12,234 nt of DNA from a bacterium. Its GTDB lineage: Bacteria; Bacillota_I; Bacilli_A; RF39; UBA660. Position numbers and translations under genes: made by a program. The notes beneath the pieces are model-generated. The model saw only the letters and a list, made by a program, of their open reading frames with translations, was not told the DNA's origin and ran no database searches. Below are positions 1-7,675 of the stretch, piece by piece. Where the stretch lies: assembly GCA_029012525.1 (NCBI GenBank), contig JAQXMG010000089.1:1-12234 (forward strand). The letters are read 5' to 3'. Position 1 is the stretch's first letter; every line of letters begins with the position of its first letter.

Positions 1-458
1 TAACATTTTTTTTAGATAATATACTTAATAATATTAATAATTTAAATTATCTTGTACCACATTTAGTTGTATCATCATTAATAATAATAAGTATTATCTT
101 AAAAAATAATGAAAAGTATCTAGTAATATCATTAATAATAGGATTTATCTATGATATATTGTATTATAATATTCCATATCATATCTTTATTTTTCTCCTT
201 TTAGCATTTATTGTTATTATTTATTTTAAATTATTTAAATTAAATATTTTTAGTGTATTAATTCTTACCATATTTATTATTTTTACTTATACTTTTATCA
301 TGTTTTTAATATCTATTATTTATTTAAAGAATAATTATACTCCTTATTACTTTATGAGTTGCTTTATAAATAGTATTTTATTAAATATCATATATAATAT
401 TATATCTTTTTGCTTATTTTGTAATAATAAGTCGTATTATTTAAGGAAAAAGATATAA
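1..458 (+). CDS. mreD: Rod shape-determining protein MreD (5' end outside the window)
   Basis: The frame is open from position 3 to the TAA at 456-458, giving 151 residues. No convincing start codon is present, so the first residues probably lie upstream. The translation is almost wholly hydrophobic, with several predicted membrane helices, and contains a GFIYDILYYN stretch (141-170), which resembles the conserved G-IYD--Y segment of MreD. MreD is an integral membrane protein of the elongasome that works with MreB and MreC in lateral wall synthesis. Identification is supported by the following SpoIVFA/SpoIVFB-like pair, since those genes follow mreBCD-minCD in Bacillus. A start at the TTG at 159 would discard the conserved segment and has no ribosome binding site. 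mreB and mreC would be expected just upstream. The main alternative is an unrelated small polytopic membrane protein. Confidence 0.72.
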   Translation, partial: TFFLDNILNNINNLNYLVPHLVVSSLIIISIILKNNEKYLVISLIIGFIYDILYYNIPYHIFIFLLLAFIVIIYFKLFKLNIFSVLILTIFIIFTYTFIMFLISIIYLKNNYTPYYFMSCFINSILLNIIYNIISFCLFCNNKSYYLRKKI

Positions 459-490
459 AACTATAACATATTATTTATTGGGTGAAAAAT

Positions 491-1099
491 ATGAATAATA
501 ATTATAAATCAGTAACCAAATATTTAGAAAAAAACAGAAAAAAAACAAATTATAATATTGTTGGTTTCATTAAAAAATTATTTTCAAAAGTTTTAGTGTG
601 TATTTGTCTTATAATTGTAGGATTAATTGTATTAAAGTATGACAAAAATAATAGCAAGACTATCTATAAATTTATATATGAAGATAATTTTTCATTCGCT
701 ACAATTAATGAATTTTTTAAAAGTCATTTTGGAGATATTTTACCTTTTCAAAATGTTTTAGATAGTAAAACAACAGCTGTATTTAATGATAGTTTAAAAT
801 ATAGTAGTTTAAGTATATATAAAGATGGAATTGCTTTAGAGGTAGATGAAAATTATTTGGTTCCAACTTTATCAAGTGGCATTGTAATTTTTATTGGAGA
901 AAAAGAAGATTTTAAAAATACAATTGTAATTCAAACTGAAGATGGGATAAATATTTGGTATGGTAACATAACAAGTTCTAATGTTAATTTATATGATTAT
1001 GTGGAAAAAAATGAGATTCTTGGCATGGCAAATGGAACTACATTATATTTAGCTTTTGAAAAAGAAGGTAATTTTGTTGATTATAAAACATATTTCTAA
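491..1099 (+). CDS. SpoIVFA-like membrane protein with degenerate LytM/M23 domain
   Basis: 202 residues from the ATG at 491, which follows a GGGTGA ribosome-binding-like sequence at 480-485. A GTG at 482 would add three residues but has no such site. A basic cytoplasmic tail is followed by one membrane helix (about residues 33-49), a linker and a LytM/M23-type beta fold (about 115-202). Fold cues are VPTLSSGIVIFIGE, IVIQTEDGINIWYGNI and the terminal LYLAFEKEG-FVDY strand. The zinc ligands of active M23 enzymes are missing: the HxH position reads TLYLAF and there is no HxxxD. This matches SpoIVFA, a non-catalytic partner that holds the SpoIVFB protease inactive at the forespore membrane in Bacillus. 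The next gene encodes a SpoIVFB-type protease and overlaps this one. Whether the pair acts in sporulation here or controls another intramembrane cleavage cannot be told from this window. Confidence 0.68.
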   Translation: MNNNYKSVTKYLEKNRKKTNYNIVGFIKKLFSKVLVCICLIIVGLIVLKYDKNNSKTIYKFIYEDNFSFATINEFFKSHFGDILPFQNVLDSKTTAVFNDSLKYSSLSIYKDGIALEVDENYLVPTLSSGIVIFIGEKEDFKNTIVIQTEDGINIWYGNITSSNVNLYDYVEKNEILGMANGTTLYLAFEKEGNFVDYKTYF

Positions 1100-1844
1100 A
1101 ATATTTTACTTTGATAAAACATTTCTACTTTTATGTATTATTGTTACTTTAACTGGATTATTTAAACAATTTATGATTATATTTTTTCTTATTATAATTC
1201 ATGAATTGGGACATTTTTTAATGGCAAAATTATTTAAATGGAAAATAGATAAAATAAAAATATATCCTTATGGTGGTTGTGTTAAGTTTAGTGAATCTTT
1301 AAATAAACCAATTTATCAAGAATTTTTAATATTAATTTGTGGTCCTTTATTTCAAATAATTGGTTTTTTATTTTTAACTTTTCTTTTTAATAAAGGATTA
1401 ATATTTTATCAAGATTATTTAGCCATTAAAAGTTATAACTACACACTTTTAATATTTAACTTGCTCCCAATTTATCCTTTAGATGGAGGAAAGATATTTA
1501 ATCTTGTTTGTAATTATTTTTTTAATTATAAATCCGGTAATAAATTAGTTATTATAATATCATACATACTTAGTATTATAATTTTAGTATTTAACAAAAA
1601 TTATAATCTTTTATTAATGATTATTTTGTTATTTGTAGAAATAACTAGATATTTAAAAAATCAAAATTTTATATATAATAAATTTTTATTAGAAAGATAT
1701 TTAAATAACTATAATTTTAAAAAACATAAAGTAATAAAAGACTATAAAAAAATGTATCGAGATAGAAAACATGTGATAAAATTAAATGAAAATTATGTTA
1801 CAGAAAAAGAGTATTTAAAAAAACATTTTGGAGAAAATATATGA
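1077..1844 (+). CDS. spoIVFB: SpoIVFB-like M50 site-2 (intramembrane) metalloprotease
   Basis: 255 residues from the TTG at 1077, chosen because GAAGGT (1064-1069) lies seven bases upstream. TTG at 1056 or 1074 would add seven or one residue, so the start is uncertain. The protein is polytopic. It carries the zinc-binding HELGH motif at residues 42-46 inside a membrane helix and the third-ligand motif NLLPIYPLDGG, with Asp at 136. YGG and GPL segments typical of the SpoIVFB subgroup follow the HELGH helix. The C-terminal 60 or so residues are soluble and very basic, and I see no clear CBS domain. Family members cleave membrane-associated substrates; in Bacillus the substrate is pro-sigma-K. 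The gene overlaps the SpoIVFA-like gene by about 23 bases and its stop overlaps the next start (ATGA), so the three are probably translationally coupled. The membrane protease call is firm; the substrate is unknown. Confidence 0.82.
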   Translation: MIIKHISKIFYFDKTFLLLCIIVTLTGLFKQFMIIFFLIIIHELGHFLMAKLFKWKIDKIKIYPYGGCVKFSESLNKPIYQEFLILICGPLFQIIGFLFLTFLFNKGLIFYQDYLAIKSYNYTLLIFNLLPIYPLDGGKIFNLVCNYFFNYKSGNKLVIIISYILSIIILVFNKNYNLLLMIILLFVEITRYLKNQNFIYNKFLLERYLNNYNFKKHKVIKDYKKMYRDRKHVIKLNENYVTEKEYLKKHFGENI

Positions 1845-3004
1845 AAAAATTAATTATTTTTTTAATTACAATAATCTTTGTATCATCATTTATTTATTGT
1901 ATTTTAGATAAAAAAGAAGAAGTAGTAAAAGGAGATAGTGAAATTAGAGCAGTTTTTATATCATATATTGATTATTCTATTTTAAATGGAAAAAGTATAA
2001 ATGAAAAAAAAGATATAATAAATGAAATGATAAACGTAATTAAAAGTTTTAACTTAAATACTATCATTTTACAAGTTAGACCATTTAGTGACGCTATATA
2101 TAATTCAAATATTTTTGCAAGTTCAAAAGTTGTTGTGAAACATGAAGGAGATTATTTAGATTTAGATATTTTAGATTATTTTATTAAAAAAGCACATGAA
2201 AATAAAATAGAATTACATGCTTGGATTAATCCATATAGAGTGAGAAATACAAGTGATTATAGTGATATATCAAAAGATAGTATTATTTATTCATGGTTAA
2301 ATACTAGAAATATAGAAATAAAAGATGGAATATATCTAAATCCTGCGTCAGAAGATGTTTTAAATCTTATTTTAAATGGTATATCAGAAATAGTTTTAAA
2401 TTATGATGTAGATGGTATTTTATATGATGATTATTTCTATCCTTCGAAAACTATTGATTTAGAAGAATATAATAAAAGCGGAATAAATCTTTCTATTGAA
2501 GAATATCGTACTAATATAATTAGTAATTTAATAAAACAAACTTATGAAACAATTAAAAGTATAGATAAAAATGTTAAGTTTTCAATTTCACCAGCAGGAA
2601 ATATAAACAATAATTTAAATGACGAATATTTAGATATAGCTTTTATTTTAAAAAACAATAATTATCTAGATTATGTAATGCCTCAAATCTATTATGGTTT
2701 TGACAATCAAAATTTACCTTTTATAAAAACTTTAAAAGTTTGGAATGACTTAATTTTAAATAATGATACTAAACTTATTGTGGCTTTAGCACTTTATAAA
2801 TCAGGTAATGTTGATAAATATGCAGGTAGTGGTAATAATGAATGGACTATTAATTCAGATATTATAACAAATCAAATTATAGAAAGTAGAAATGTTTCTA
2901 AATATAGTGGTTTTAGTATTTTTAGATATGAATTTTTAATTAAAGGAAGTAATGATAATTTATATAAAGAAGTAAATAACCTTAAAAATTTATTAAATTA
3001 TTAA
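1841..3004 (+). CDS. Family-10-like glycoside hydrolase (GHL10), membrane anchored
   Basis: 387 residues. The ATG overlaps the previous TGA (ATGA), with GGAG about eight bases upstream. Residues 1-20 form a hydrophobic signal anchor; the Cys at 20 is not in a good lipobox. The catalytic domain (about 33-385) is a TIM-barrel of the GHL10 type (PF02638). Motifs are EIRAVFISYIDY (34-45), QVRPFSDA (78-85), HAWINPYR (126-133), YLNPA (165-169), VDGILYDDYFYP (190-201), SISPAGN (248-254) and YVMPQIYYGF (278-287). The acidic Asp run in VDGILYDDYF is where family members place a conserved acidic residue. Escherichia coli DigH (YddW) of this family cuts peptidoglycan glycan strands that lack stem peptides. 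With mreD and the SpoIVF-like pair in the same operon, a role in trimming wall glycans outside the membrane is likely, though the substrate is not shown by sequence. Confidence 0.85.
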   Translation: MKKLIIFLITIIFVSSFIYCILDKKEEVVKGDSEIRAVFISYIDYSILNGKSINEKKDIINEMINVIKSFNLNTIILQVRPFSDAIYNSNIFASSKVVVKHEGDYLDLDILDYFIKKAHENKIELHAWINPYRVRNTSDYSDISKDSIIYSWLNTRNIEIKDGIYLNPASEDVLNLILNGISEIVLNYDVDGILYDDYFYPSKTIDLEEYNKSGINLSIEEYRTNIISNLIKQTYETIKSIDKNVKFSISPAGNINNNLNDEYLDIAFILKNNNYLDYVMPQIYYGFDNQNLPFIKTLKVWNDLILNNDTKLIVALALYKSGNVDKYAGSGNNEWTINSDIITNQIIESRNVSKYSGFSIFRYEFLIKGSNDNLYKEVNNLKNLLNY

Positions 3005-3064
3005 AAAATAATTTCTAGGTTTAACATATTAATTTTTTTCTAATAATAATAAAAGGAGATTAAT

Positions 3065-3658
3065 ATGAAAAAACTAAAAAAATATTTACTTTTTTTATTT
3101 TTGCTATTGGTAGCAGCTTTAAACTTTAACATGATTTTAAAACCACTTAATTTAACAACGGGAGGTAATCAAGGTCTTGCTATACTATTAAGTCATGTTT
3201 TTGATTTAAGACCATCTTTTATAATATTAATTATAAATATAATAATGATTATCTTAAGTTATTTTCTTTTACCTAAAGAAACAACATTTGGAACAGTTTT
3301 TGCAACATTTGTTTATCCACTTCTTGTTAGATTAACTAGTTTTATTAATTTTAATATTAATAACTATGAAATAATTTTTGTTATAATATCAGGTATAATT
3401 TGTGGTGTTACTTGTGGTTATATTTATAGATTAGGTTTTTCTCAAGGGGGAATAAATGTTTTATCTGTTATTTTAAAAAAGTATTTTAAGATAAAAATAT
3501 ATATGACAAATTTTATTATTAATTTTGTTATTTTGTGTTTTGGAATTTATTATTTTGGTATTTTAAAAGGACTTTATTCATTTGTTGTTATAATTATTAA
3601 TAGTTATTTAATCAATAAGATATTGAGTAAAAAAACTTCTTTAAATTCTAAAAAATGA
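3065..3658 (+). CDS. YitT family membrane protein (short form)
   Basis: 197 residues with about five or six hydrophobic segments. AAGGAG at 3054-3059 precedes the ATG. The N-terminal pattern NFNMILKPLNLTTGGNQGLA (residues 21-40) matches the YitT/YczE signature, in which a membrane helix ends in a proline and a GG-G pair. A second Gly-rich stretch, GIICGVTCGYIYRLGFSQGG (110-129), is the internal repeat of the same element. Family proteins are usually about 280 residues and end in a cytoplasmic DUF2179 domain; this one stops after the membrane part with a lysine-rich tail. Function in the family is unknown. It lies 60 bases after the hydrolase gene and 35 before the beta-helix protein gene, so it may share a transcript with either, but I see no clear promoter of its own. 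Confidence 0.75.
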   Translation: MKKLKKYLLFLFLLLVAALNFNMILKPLNLTTGGNQGLAILLSHVFDLRPSFIILIINIIMIILSYFLLPKETTFGTVFATFVYPLLVRLTSFINFNINNYEIIFVIISGIICGVTCGYIYRLGFSQGGINVLSVILKKYFKIKIYMTNFIINFVILCFGIYYFGILKGLYSFVVIIINSYLINKILSKKTSLNSKK

Positions 3659-3693
3659 TTTAGTGAATATTATTTTATCAAGGAGAACTTTCT

Positions 3694-4929
3694 ATGAAAA
3701 ATAAATTCATTAAATTTTTTATTTTGTTGTTTTTATTAGTACCAAAAAATGTTTTAGCAAGTGATGGTATTGTAGCAAGAATTGGTAATAATTACTATGA
3801 TTTATTAAGTGATGCGATTGAAGCAGCAGGATCTGATGATGTTATTACATTAACATCAAGTCTTACTTTAAGAGATACTCAAAATATTAATAAATCAATT
3901 ACAATTGATTTAAATGGTCATAATATTTTAGGAGAATCTATTGTTTTTAAAGTTCAAAATGGTTCCCTTACTTTAAAAGGTAAAGGTACAGTAAAGGAAA
4001 TTAACCCTTATTATGCTCCAATAGTTATTAAAGGTTCAACCAATCCTTCTGATACTAATTATAGTAATGTAAATATAGGATCTGATGTTTTTTTAGAAGG
4101 TTGGGCAGGGGTTTTTATTGATCAAAATGAAAAACTTGCTTATGGTGTTAATGTAACTATAGATGGATCAATAAATTCTGTTTTAGATGTTGCAGGAGAT
4201 AAAGGATTTGGAGTTTATATAAATGGTAATGTTAAAAATAAAACTAATTATCCTGTAGTAAATATTAAAAAAAATTCAAAAATAACATCTTTAGGTTCAG
4301 GAATATATATGGCTGGATATTCAAAAGTTGTTATAGATGGTGCTTATATTGAAGGAATTGATTCTGCAATAGCAATAAAATCTGGTGTTTTAGTAATAAA
4401 TGATGGCACACTTTATTGTACTGGTGCTGATAACACTCCAACTGATGGTTATAGTAATGGTGTTAATCCATCGGGAGCATCTCTTCAAATAGAATCTAAT
4501 AGTAGTTATGCAGGTGACATTGATATAACTGTAACTGGAGGAAGTTTAAGAAGTCAAAATAGCAATGTTATTTATGAATATTTAGCAAATACAACTGATA
4601 CTAAAGTAACAAATATTAATATAACTGGAGGAAATTTCTTATCAAGTGCTTCAAAAGATGTTTTTAATCTTTCATCTAGTTTTAAAAATACTCACGATAA
4701 ATTTATAAGTGGTGGTAGATATTCAAGTGATCCTTATATTTATTTAAAGTCAGGTTATCAAATAGAGTTTAATGATGAAAGATATGAAGTCGTAAGTACT
4801 ACAATGAAAGAAGAACTTGTATTTAAGGAAGAAACTAAAAAAAGTATGACAATTACAACTATTGTTTTATGCATTTTAGTAGTTTTAACTGGAGCATTTG
4901 TATTTGTAAAAAAGTATTTTATTATCTAA
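3694..4929 (+). CDS. Secreted beta-helix surface protein with C-terminal membrane anchor
   Basis: 411 residues, with AAGGAGA (3680-3686) ahead of the ATG. A signal peptide covers residues 1-22, with cleavage likely after VLA. The mature part opens with DAIEAAGSDDVITLTSSLTL and ITIDLNGHNI, the first coil of a right-handed parallel beta-helix (pectin-lyase-like fold). Repeated strands such as VNIGSDVFLEG, VVIDGAYIEG, LVINDGTLYCTG and INITGGNFLS run to about residue 345. No catalytic polysaccharide-lyase motif was recognised. A hydrophobic helix (about 386-405) with a short charged tail ends the protein, and there is no LPxTG-like motif before it, so it is membrane-held and not sortase-linked. 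It is related to the surface protein at 9915-11348. It sits 62 bases upstream of the two-component genes. An adhesin or wall-facing structural or sensing role is plausible but unproven. Confidence 0.72.
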   Translation: MKNKFIKFFILLFLLVPKNVLASDGIVARIGNNYYDLLSDAIEAAGSDDVITLTSSLTLRDTQNINKSITIDLNGHNILGESIVFKVQNGSLTLKGKGTVKEINPYYAPIVIKGSTNPSDTNYSNVNIGSDVFLEGWAGVFIDQNEKLAYGVNVTIDGSINSVLDVAGDKGFGVYINGNVKNKTNYPVVNIKKNSKITSLGSGIYMAGYSKVVIDGAYIEGIDSAIAIKSGVLVINDGTLYCTGADNTPTDGYSNGVNPSGASLQIESNSSYAGDIDITVTGGSLRSQNSNVIYEYLANTTDTKVTNINITGGNFLSSASKDVFNLSSSFKNTHDKFISGGRYSSDPYIYLKSGYQIEFNDERYEVVSTTMKEELVFKEETKKSMTITTIVLCILVVLTGAFVFVKKYFII

Positions 4930-4941
4930 TGAAGTGTTTTT

Positions 4942-4973
4942 TTTAATATTTCTTTAATATTTTAGTGTATAAT
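4942..4973 (+). promoter_or_regulatory. Promoter of the two-component genes, with 11-bp-spaced direct repeats
   Basis: A TATAAT -10 box lies at 4968-4973, about 19 bases before the ATG at 4992. The expected -35 region has no good consensus. It is instead occupied by two identical copies of TTTAATATTT, at 4942-4951 and 4953-4962, spaced exactly 11 bases apart. OmpR/PhoB-type regulators bind head-to-tail repeats of this spacing, often replacing the -35. The gene downstream encodes such a regulator, so autoregulation is a fair inference. The AT-rich background lowers the weight of the match. Confidence 0.5.
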
Positions 4974-4991
4974 ATTTAAAGAAGGTGATGT

Positions 4992-5669
4992 ATGGTGCGC
5001 ATTTTGATTATTGAAGATGAAATGTCTTTAGCAGATTTAATAAAAGAAAGACTTGAAAAGGAAAAATATATTGTTGATACAATTTGCGATGGGGAAGAAG
5101 GATTATATAATGCTTTATCAAATGCTTATGATTTAATTATACTAGATGTAATGCTTCCTAGTATGGATGGTTTTACTATTTTAAAAAATATAAAAGAAAA
5201 AGAAATAACATCAAAAGTTATTATGTTAACAGCTAAATCCATGATTGAAGATAAGTTAAATGGTTTAAAAAGTGGAGCAAATGACTATGTAACAAAGCCA
5301 TTTCATATTGAAGAATTAGTTGCAAGAGTTAACAATTTACTTAGAAATGATGAAAAAGGAATTAGGGATTATATTGAAGTAGGAGATTTAAAACTAAATA
5401 TAAAAAAATCTAATCTTTTATGTACTACAACCAATGAATCTATTGATATAGTTTGTAAAGAATTTTTACTTCTTGAATATTTAATGAATAACAAAAATCA
5501 AATAATATCAAAGGAACAGATTTATAATAAAGTTTGGGGAATTGATAATGAAATAGAATCTAATAATCTTGAAGCTTATCTTTCATTTATTAGAAAAAAG
5601 ATAAAAATAATTGGATCAAAAGTTAATATAAAATCAGTTAGAGGATTAGGCTATAAGCTAGAGGCATAG
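4992..5669 (+). CDS. OmpR/PhoB-family two-component response regulator
   Basis: 225 residues, starting at the ATG after GAAGGTGATG. An in-frame GTG one codon on is less likely. The receiver domain (1-118) has the acidic pair at Glu8/Asp9, phospho-acceptor Asp52 in LIILDVMLP, Thr80 and Lys102 in YVTKPF. The C-terminal winged-helix DNA-binding domain (about 126-225) ends in the family's VRGLGYKLE motif. Length is normal for the family. It would be phosphorylated by the kinase encoded four bases downstream and then bind direct repeats at target promoters, possibly including its own (4942-4962). The trigger and regulon are unknown. The adjacent beta-helix and YitT-type genes suggest an envelope-related role, but this is inference from position. 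Confidence 0.93.
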   Translation: MVRILIIEDEMSLADLIKERLEKEKYIVDTICDGEEGLYNALSNAYDLIILDVMLPSMDGFTILKNIKEKEITSKVIMLTAKSMIEDKLNGLKSGANDYVTKPFHIEELVARVNNLLRNDEKGIRDYIEVGDLKLNIKKSNLLCTTTNESIDIVCKEFLLLEYLMNNKNQIISKEQIYNKVWGIDNEIESNNLEAYLSFIRKKIKIIGSKVNIKSVRGLGYKLEA

Positions 5670-5673
5670 TTAT

Positions 5674-6864
5674 ATGAAAAAATTAACTAATAAAGTTTTT
5701 TATACAATTCTTTCAATTTTTACTATATTTCTTTTTATATTATTAATAATATATAATAGTCAACTTTATAATACTGAAAAAGAAAATATAAAAGGTAGTT
5801 TAAATCAAATAAAAAATATAATCACAAATGAAGAAAATATTACTTCCTTAGATAAAAATATTTTTATTAATTATAAAGTTTATACTATGATTCTTGATAA
5901 AAATAATAATATAAAAAAAATTATAAGTCATAATTATGATGGTAGTGAAGATACTAGTAGGCTAGTAAGTGTTGCAAATAGTATTTTAAATAATAAATTA
6001 AAAAGTGAAAATTTATATTTTAATAGATATTTTTATATATTAAAAAGTGGTTCTTTTTTGATAATTATTGATAATTATAATGGTCAAAGATATTTAGTGC
6101 TATGTCTAGAAATCTCTTTAGTTTTATTTGCTTTGCTTGAAGTTTTAATCATTTATTTATCTAAAGTTATAACAAATTGGATAACAAAACCAGTAATAGA
6201 TAGTTTTGAAAAACAAAAAAATTTTATAGCAGATGCTTCTCATGAATTAAAAACGCCACTTGCAGTTATTATGGCAAGTGCTGATGCTTTAGAAAATAAT
6301 AAAGATGAGACTAAATATCTTGATAATATTAAGACAGAAACAGAAAAAATGAATAGGTTAGTTTGTGATTTGTTAGATTTATCAAAAGTAGAAAGTGAAG
6401 TTGATAAAGAGGCATTTTCTAATATTAATTTATCAAAAATAGTTAATAAAACTATTTTAACTTTTGAAGCTTTGGCGTATGAAAATAATTTAAAAATAGA
6501 ATCAGTAATTCAAGATGATATTATGTTTAATTGCAATGAAAAAGAAATAGGAGAAGTTATTTCTATTCTTTTAGATAATGCAATAAAGCATAGTTATAAA
6601 AATTGTTCAATAAAAGTATCTTTAAAAAGTGTAAAAGATAATATTACTTTAAAGGTGACGAATAAAGGAGAAGAAATAAAAAAAGGTGAGGAAGAAAAGA
6701 TTTTTGAAAGATTTTATCGTGGCGATAAATCAAGAAATAGAAATGATAACAGATATGGATTGGGGCTTGCTATTGCTAAAAGTATTATAGTAAATCATGG
6801 TGGTAAAATAACAGCATCATCAAAAGATTATTTAACAACATTTAAGATTATTTTGACAAAGTAA
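5674..6864 (+). CDS. Membrane sensor histidine kinase (HAMP-less)
   Basis: 396 residues, starting four bases after the regulator stop. Two membrane helices (about 9-28 and 141-165) bracket a roughly 110-residue extracytoplasmic segment that I could not assign to a known sensor family. No clear HAMP domain follows; the second helix leads almost directly into the dimerisation domain. The H box is FIADASHELKTPLAV with His190 as phospho-acceptor. The catalytic ATPase domain has the N box DNAIKHS (301-307), the F-box-like IFERFYRGDKSRN (343-355) and the G box YGLGLAIAKSI (361-371). All residues expected for kinase activity are present. It pairs with the preceding regulator as one operon. The final codons overlap a strong promoter for the next gene, so transcription of the downstream genes need not depend on this operon. 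Confidence 0.93.
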   Translation: MKKLTNKVFYTILSIFTIFLFILLIIYNSQLYNTEKENIKGSLNQIKNIITNEENITSLDKNIFINYKVYTMILDKNNNIKKIISHNYDGSEDTSRLVSVANSILNNKLKSENLYFNRYFYILKSGSFLIIIDNYNGQRYLVLCLEISLVLFALLEVLIIYLSKVITNWITKPVIDSFEKQKNFIADASHELKTPLAVIMASADALENNKDETKYLDNIKTETEKMNRLVCDLLDLSKVESEVDKEAFSNINLSKIVNKTILTFEALAYENNLKIESVIQDDIMFNCNEKEIGEVISILLDNAIKHSYKNCSIKVSLKSVKDNITLKVTNKGEEIKKGEEEKIFERFYRGDKSRNRNDNRYGLGLAIAKSIIVNHGGKITASSKDYLTTFKIILTK

Positions 6865-6880
6865 TAAATTTAGTTATAAT
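6853..6880 (+). promoter_or_regulatory. Consensus sigma-A promoter for the 6902 gene
   Basis: A perfect -35 TTGACA (6853-6858) and a perfect -10 TATAAT (6875-6880) are separated by 16 bases. The -35 lies inside the last codons of the kinase gene. Transcription should start near 6887, leaving a leader of about 15 bases that contains the GGTGATG ribosome binding site (6891-6897) and then the GTG start at 6902. Confidence 0.78.
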
Positions 6881-6901
6881 ATCTAAGTATGGTGATGTGT
6901 T

Positions 6902-7675
6902 GTGAATGATGATTGTTTATTTAACTATATAAGAAATAATGAAATAGATATTGATATAAAAGAACAATTACAAGATGATTATAGATTTATGATGAAAGTA
7001 ATAGATATAACGAATGATAAAAATTATTATAATTTGTGTAGTTCTAGAGTTAAAAATAATTATGAATTTGTAAATTTTTTAATGAATAAATTTTTTGATG
7101 ATAAATCTTTTGTTGATGCAGTAAGTTATACTTGTTTGCAAAATAATAGAATAATTGATATTAATTATAAAGAAGTATTATTACAAACATATGAATTATT
7201 AAAAAATGAGGAAAAAAGCTTTTTTAGTTATTATTATAAAACAATGGTTGATGCCATTTATAATGCTGAAATGAGTTTTATAAATAATTATAAAAGCAAT
7301 CATAATGAAGATAATAATATTTTAGGATATGGTTTTATTTTTATTAAATTTAATTATAAAAATAATTGTATATTTCTGAATTTTTTTGCTAAGAAAATTA
7401 TTAACGAAATATTTTTTGAAATTAATTCTTTGGAAGATTTGATTCATAAATATTTTAATGAATATAATAAGTTGCAAAGTCATGGAATTAATAATTTTTT
7501 AATCAGTATTATTGAAAAATATGATTTTACTTTAGCAAATTATGTTAAATGTAATGTGAGTTTATTAGATGACGTTAAAGAAAATTTGGAATCTATAGAA
7601 CAAAATTTTAATACGTATGTCAAAAATGAAAAGAATAATCTTGTTTCTTTTGAAAGAGCAAGAAAAAAATTATGA
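6902..7675 (+). CDS. Uncharacterised soluble protein, 257 residues
   Basis: I do not recognise this protein with confidence. It starts at GTG 6902 behind GGTGATG, at good spacing, and has no signal peptide or membrane helix, so it is probably cytoplasmic. Composition is extreme, rich in Asn, Tyr, Phe, Lys and Ile. The N-terminal third has a pattern DYRFMMKVIDITND followed by VKNNYEFVNFLMNKF (about residues 25-64), which faintly resembles short helical repeats of the DUF4116 kind; this is a weak impression only. The middle (95-170) looks helical and aromatic, and the C-terminal 40 residues are charged and could form a helix or coiled coil. It has its own consensus promoter and is followed after 66 bases by a ZIP metal transporter gene. 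Codon use matches the AT-rich neighbours, so it does not look recently acquired. Confidence 0.7.
   Translation: MNDDCLFNYIRNNEIDIDIKEQLQDDYRFMMKVIDITNDKNYYNLCSSRVKNNYEFVNFLMNKFFDDKSFVDAVSYTCLQNNRIIDINYKEVLLQTYELLKNEEKSFFSYYYKTMVDAIYNAEMSFINNYKSNHNEDNNILGYGFIFIKFNYKNNCIFLNFFAKKIINEIFFEINSLEDLIHKYFNEYNKLQSHGINNFLISIIEKYDFTLANYVKCNVSLLDDVKENLESIEQNFNTYVKNEKNNLVSFERARKKL

Noticed and set aside
159..458. Start of the first gene at the TTG at 159
   Set aside because: The frame is open back to position 3, and the upstream part encodes membrane segments and the conserved GFIYD stretch, so the gene begins before the window.
3005..3064. Possible promoter before the YitT gene (TTTAAC with TAATAA)
   Set aside because: Spacing is poor and the start site would fall in the ribosome binding site. 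In DNA this AT-rich such matches are expected by chance.
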